The position numbers and the translations under genes are program-made. Source: Pseudomonadota bacterium (lineage in GTDB: Bacteria; Desulfobacterota; Desulfobacteria; Desulfobacterales; RPRI01). From it: a DNA stretch of 54,920 nucleotides. The stretch is taken from positions 1 through 54,920 of the forward strand of contig JAHIFE010000147.1 of the NCBI GenBank assembly GCA_018901125.1. Reading direction: 5' to 3'. Shown here piece by piece: positions 52,276-54,920 of the stretch. Position 1 is the first letter of the stretch, and the number at the start of each line of letters is the position of its first letter. The notes under the pieces were generated by a model that saw nothing but the letters and a program-made list of their open reading frames with translations, was not told the origin of the DNA and did no database searches.

Positions 52276-52569
52276 TCATCGCGGACGCGAACGCACCCCA
52301 AACACCCGGGATTTGCCCGAGTTGGACCGGGGGTTCCAGTCCTCGTTGCCGTAGCCGAAGGTGAAGTACCACGCCGCCGACTAATCGCGGAGTTCAGCCC
52401 ACCAGGCATACCAACCGGTTGTCTTGAACGCTGGGTCCATATTTCGTTCCCCAACGTCCTTTTGATAAAGTGTTGCCAATGCTTGACGCGTCGGCATGCG
52501 CCAGCCGCCGCACGCTATCAGAGACACCATGAAAAACAACATCAATACTCATAACAATCCACGTTTCAT
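52276..52569 (-). pseudogene. Broken DUF1566 (Lcl)-like lipoprotein gene
   Basis: A single frame, from an ATG with a good AAGGAG site to a TGA at 52276-52278, reads a lipoprotein signal (MKRGLL, stop, VLMLFFMVSLIAC), then GGWRMPTRQALATLY and, after a second in-frame stop, SAAWYFTFGYGNEDW and ending VRSRPR. The GWRxPT and the C-terminal FGYGNEDW type phrases are DUF1566-like. Two stops, and a signal joined directly to the C-terminal part, suggest internal deletion and decay. Its GC content is higher than the surroundings. Confidence 0.7.
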
Positions 52570-52745
52570 TACGAACTCCTTACTCATATTGTCCGATCAT
52601 TTTGAGTTCCTTCTCTTTAACTACCTTTCCACCCCTACAATCCACTTAACTGATATCCGGTTATAATAGCTTAACCAGCTGTATTAACTAACAGCTGTCT
52701 TAAACGAGTCTTATTCACGTTGTCAATATTTCTTTTGCCAATGGA
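52570..52745. other. Intergenic sequence left of the MITE-like element
   Basis: AT-rich; no gene seen. Confidence 0.4.
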
Positions 52746-52929
52746 AGGGTAACCGCATTTGGAATTAATATGCCATTTAATAATTTTGTGAAACACCCAA
52801 ACCGTCATGCCGGACCTGATCCGGTATCCAGAATCCAATGGGATTACTGGTTTCCGGCCTTCGCCGGAATGACAAAAGTGGAGTTTTCCAGCTTTTTACA
52901 TGTCTATGAAATCCAAATGCGGTTACCCT
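52746..52929. repeat. MITE-like element, 184 bp, with 17-bp terminal inverted repeats
   Basis: AGGGTAACCGCATTTGG at 52746-52762 and its exact complement at 52913-52929. The interior contains a palindromic unit with GTCATGCCGGACCTGATCC and TTCGCCGGAATGAC, the kind of dispersed repeat common in many bacterial genomes. It has no coding content. A second, truncated copy is at 54705-54822. Confidence 0.75.
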
Positions 52930-53113
52930 TTGCCAATGGATTCTGTGATGAGATTTTTATTATTTTCACCGGTATGAGAGTAAATCGGCTGTAACAGGAA
53001 ATTTCTGTGGAAACCACAAAAGTTTCCACAAAAGGAGCGAAAAAAACTGAACCTTCTGGATGACTTCCTTCATCGCCATAGCCTTAAGACAGGATACTTT
53101 TATATGACAGATA

Positions 53114-54298
53114 TCAGGAGCTGAACCGTTCCATAACCCTTTTAAAACCTGGCAATGCATTTAAAATGGTAGCATCCGGCACACAGAAGGCTATTCTGAA
53201 ATATCCCGGCCCCATGAATCCACTCCCCGGCACAGCCAGAATCAGTTCCTCCTGAAGCGCTCTGATAAATTTGACATCATCTTCTATGGGGCTTTCGGGA
53301 AAAAGATAAAAGGTTCCGGATGGTTTTATAAATTTATACCCGCAATCGAATAGTCCGTCGCACAAAAGCTTTCTTTTTTTAGCGTAAATCGATACATCGA
53401 CACTCATACCCTGCATTGATGCCACGACACGCTGCATAAGAGCAGGAGCATTAACAAAACCAAGAATTCTGTTTGAAAGCGCCATTCCACCAAAAAGTTC
53501 ATTTTTATAGACAGCGGCGGGATTTATTGCCGCAAAACCGATACGCTCACCCGGAATCGAAATATCTTTTGAATACGAAGTTGCAATTATACTTTCGCTG
53601 TAACATGTAAAAATGCTCGGTATTTTAATTCCATCATAAGCAATTTTGCGATATGGCTCATCAGACAAAAGATAAATTATTTTACCGTATTTTTTGCTCT
53701 TTTCGGTTAAAAGCTTGCCGAGTTCAACTAAGCTATCCTCAGAATAAACCTGTCCTGTCGGGTTATTCGGAGAATTTATTAAAACAGCTTTTGTCTTTTC
53801 GGTAATAGCCGATGAGATAGTGTTAATGTCTATAGAGAAATCTTTTTTTGTCGGCACAGCCTTTAAAACTCCTCCATGATTTGAGGCATAAAATCCATAT
53901 TCCACAAAATAAGGGGCAGGGGTAATAACCTCATCACCCAGATCAAGGATTGTTTTCAAAATAACATTTAGTGCCCCGGCAGCGCCACAGGTCATTACAA
54001 TATTGTTATCCGCCACAGCAACGCCCTGTTCTATAGATAGATAATCAGCAACAGCCTTGCAGACATAGGGATAACCGGTATTTGGCATATAGCCATGATC
54101 CCTATGGCCTAAAGAATTAACCGTATCTGCAAGTATTTTTCTGAAATCCTCAGGCGGCTCAACATTTGGATTGCCAAGGCTGAAATCAAAAACATTTTCT
54201 TCCCCATGTTCTGCCTTAAGCCGGGTTCCTTCTTCAAACATCTTTCTGATCCAGGATGATTTTGCAATTATATTTTCAATATTTTTAGCTATAGACAT
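53114..54298 (-). CDS. Pyridoxal-phosphate aminotransferase, class I
   Basis: A 394-residue AspC-like aminotransferase. The motifs FSLGNPNVEPP, CGAAGALN (phosphate cup), NSPNNPTGQVYSE and the PLP-lysine region SYSKDISIPGERIGF are present. It belongs to the group of aspartate or broad-specificity aminotransferases; the substrate is not determined. The gene is flanked by two copies of a MITE-like repeat and preceded by a large inverted repeat in its leader. No partner gene is adjacent. Confidence 0.92.
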   Translation of the reverse strand: MSIAKNIENIIAKSSWIRKMFEEGTRLKAEHGEENVFDFSLGNPNVEPPEDFRKILADTVNSLGHRDHGYMPNTGYPYVCKAVADYLSIEQGVAVADNNIVMTCGAAGALNVILKTILDLGDEVITPAPYFVEYGFYASNHGGVLKAVPTKKDFSIDINTISSAITEKTKAVLINSPNNPTGQVYSEDSLVELGKLLTEKSKKYGKIIYLLSDEPYRKIAYDGIKIPSIFTCYSESIIATSYSKDISIPGERIGFAAINPAAVYKNELFGGMALSNRILGFVNAPALMQRVVASMQGMSVDVSIYAKKRKLLCDGLFDCGYKFIKPSGTFYLFPESPIEDDVKFIRALQEELILAVPGSGFMGPGYFRIAFCVPDATILNALPGFKRVMERFSS

Positions 54299-54353
54299 GA
54301 TAAAAATTCCTTAAAAGATATACAATTCCTGATTATTTTCAAAGCAATAAGTA

Positions 54354-54398
54354 CGAAAGCTTTGCTAACAATCAAAAACGATTTCTTCAAAGCTTTCG
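54354..54398 (-). promoter_or_regulatory. Inverted repeat in the aminotransferase leader
   Basis: CGAAAGCTTTG at 54354-54364 is exactly complementary to CAAAGCTTTCG at 54388-54398, with 23 bases between. It lies 56-100 bp upstream of the minus-strand aminotransferase start, so it may be an operator or a leader hairpin. No factor is identified. Confidence 0.45.
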
Positions 54399-54704
54399 AA
54401 TACTATATAAAATTATTATTACAATATAACCTTGTATTATTGCAATAACTAAACGTAAGACTTTTGAATAGTATCAAATTGATTTATTTGCAAAAAGCAA
54501 AAAACCACTTTTAAACTCTGCATGAAAGGGCTTTACATCCACAACCCGCCAGAAAGAATCCAAACCGTTACCCCCCCATCCACACTTAGCCTGCCGATGT
54601 ATTTTTTTTCAATTCCATGATAATTGGTCTGAAATCTGTTTCGTTTGATAGCTCATAAATTCTAAAGGTTGTCGGGGTACAGGAGAAAAATATCAGGCCA
54701 CTTC

Positions 54705-54822
54705 AGGGTAACCGCATTTGGAATTAATATGCCATTTAATAATTTTGTGAAACACCTAAACCGTCATGCCGGACTTGATTCGGTATCCAGAACCCAATGG
54801 AATTACTGGTTTCCGGCCTTCC
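54705..54822. repeat. Truncated second copy of the MITE-like element
   Basis: Matches the left 117 bp of 52746-52929 with few substitutions, starting with the same 17-bp terminal sequence and ending within GGTTTCCGGCCTTC. The right terminal repeat is missing. Confidence 0.75.
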
Positions 54823-54920
54823 AGACTGTGTCATAATTCAGTATACAATTTGTTCTTTAACAATAAAATAATAGAAAAAGCCAAAAAGATATTTACATTG
54901 TCATATCAATATGATATAGC

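Larger units (their letters stand above)
54299..54920. other. Intergenic region to the window edge
   Basis: No gene is supported in these 622 bp. It holds an 11-bp inverted repeat at 54354-54398 and the truncated repeat copy at 54705-54822; the rest is AT-rich. Confidence 0.5.

Noticed and set aside
52101-52364. An 87-residue plus-strand open frame
   Set aside because: It runs through an inverted repeat and antisense to the broken DUF1566-like gene, with no supporting motifs.

Overview
The window looks like a chromosome segment of a sulfate-reducing, strictly anaerobic Desulfobacterota (Desulfobacteraceae-like). This is inferred from four things: the 2-oxoacid:ferredoxin oxidoreductase operon with its P-loop partner, the periplasmic multiheme cytochrome with FAD-reductase subunits, the DHH-CBS-tRNA nucleotidyltransferase fusion, and the classic rpsB-tsf-pyrH-frr-uppS-cdsA-dxr-rseP order. 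No 16S gene is present, so the assignment is not proven.

Layout. 1-17.3 kb is a minus-strand housekeeping block. Read in the direction of transcription it runs: P-loop ATPase, ferredoxin, VorB-like alpha, beta and gamma subunits, hisC, cmk, rpsA, sppA, rpsB, tsf, pyrH, frr, uppS, cdsA, dxr, rseP and the start of purL. 17.6-27.3 kb is a plus-strand, visibly more GC-rich cassette: a two-partner-secretion transporter (TpsB), its filamentous-haemagglutinin-like exoprotein (TpsA), an exported WD40-caspase protein whose start overlaps the TpsA stop, and an OmpA-domain protein. 27.3-32.5 kb is a loose accessory zone with a PilZ protein, a LecA-like lipoprotein, a decayed tandem copy of a membrane-protein gene, a duplicated 26-bp sequence and gene debris.

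32.6-40.07 kb is a compact integrated element of about 7.4 kb. It is bounded by a perfect 46-bp direct repeat of the 3' part of tRNA-Val(CAC). It carries a CGNR-like zinc protein, an AlpA-type regulator, a primase-like protein, a RepA-like ATPase, an iteron-like TGCAAC array, a terminase-small-subunit-like protein, two lipoprotein genes, a ribbon-helix-helix repressor and a tyrosine integrase with a folded leader RNA. No capsid, tail or conjugation genes are seen, which suggests a phage satellite or other hitchhiking element. The terminator that probably once served the tRNA gene now lies on the far side of the element.

40.1-45.9 kb returns to minus-strand core genes (scpB, scpA, trpS, a site-2 protease and the DHH-CBS-nucleotidyltransferase). 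46.0-50.5 kb holds a tandem duplication of an FAD-dependent reductase-like gene. One copy has a Tat signal, the other has lost it, and a pentaheme cytochrome gene and a fossil of the neighbouring gene's 5' end lie between them. 50.6-54.9 kb carries a PPC-domain protein, an MNT/HEPN toxin-antitoxin pair whose HEPN gene is frameshifted, a broken DUF1566-like lipoprotein gene, MITE-like repeats and a class I aminotransferase gene.
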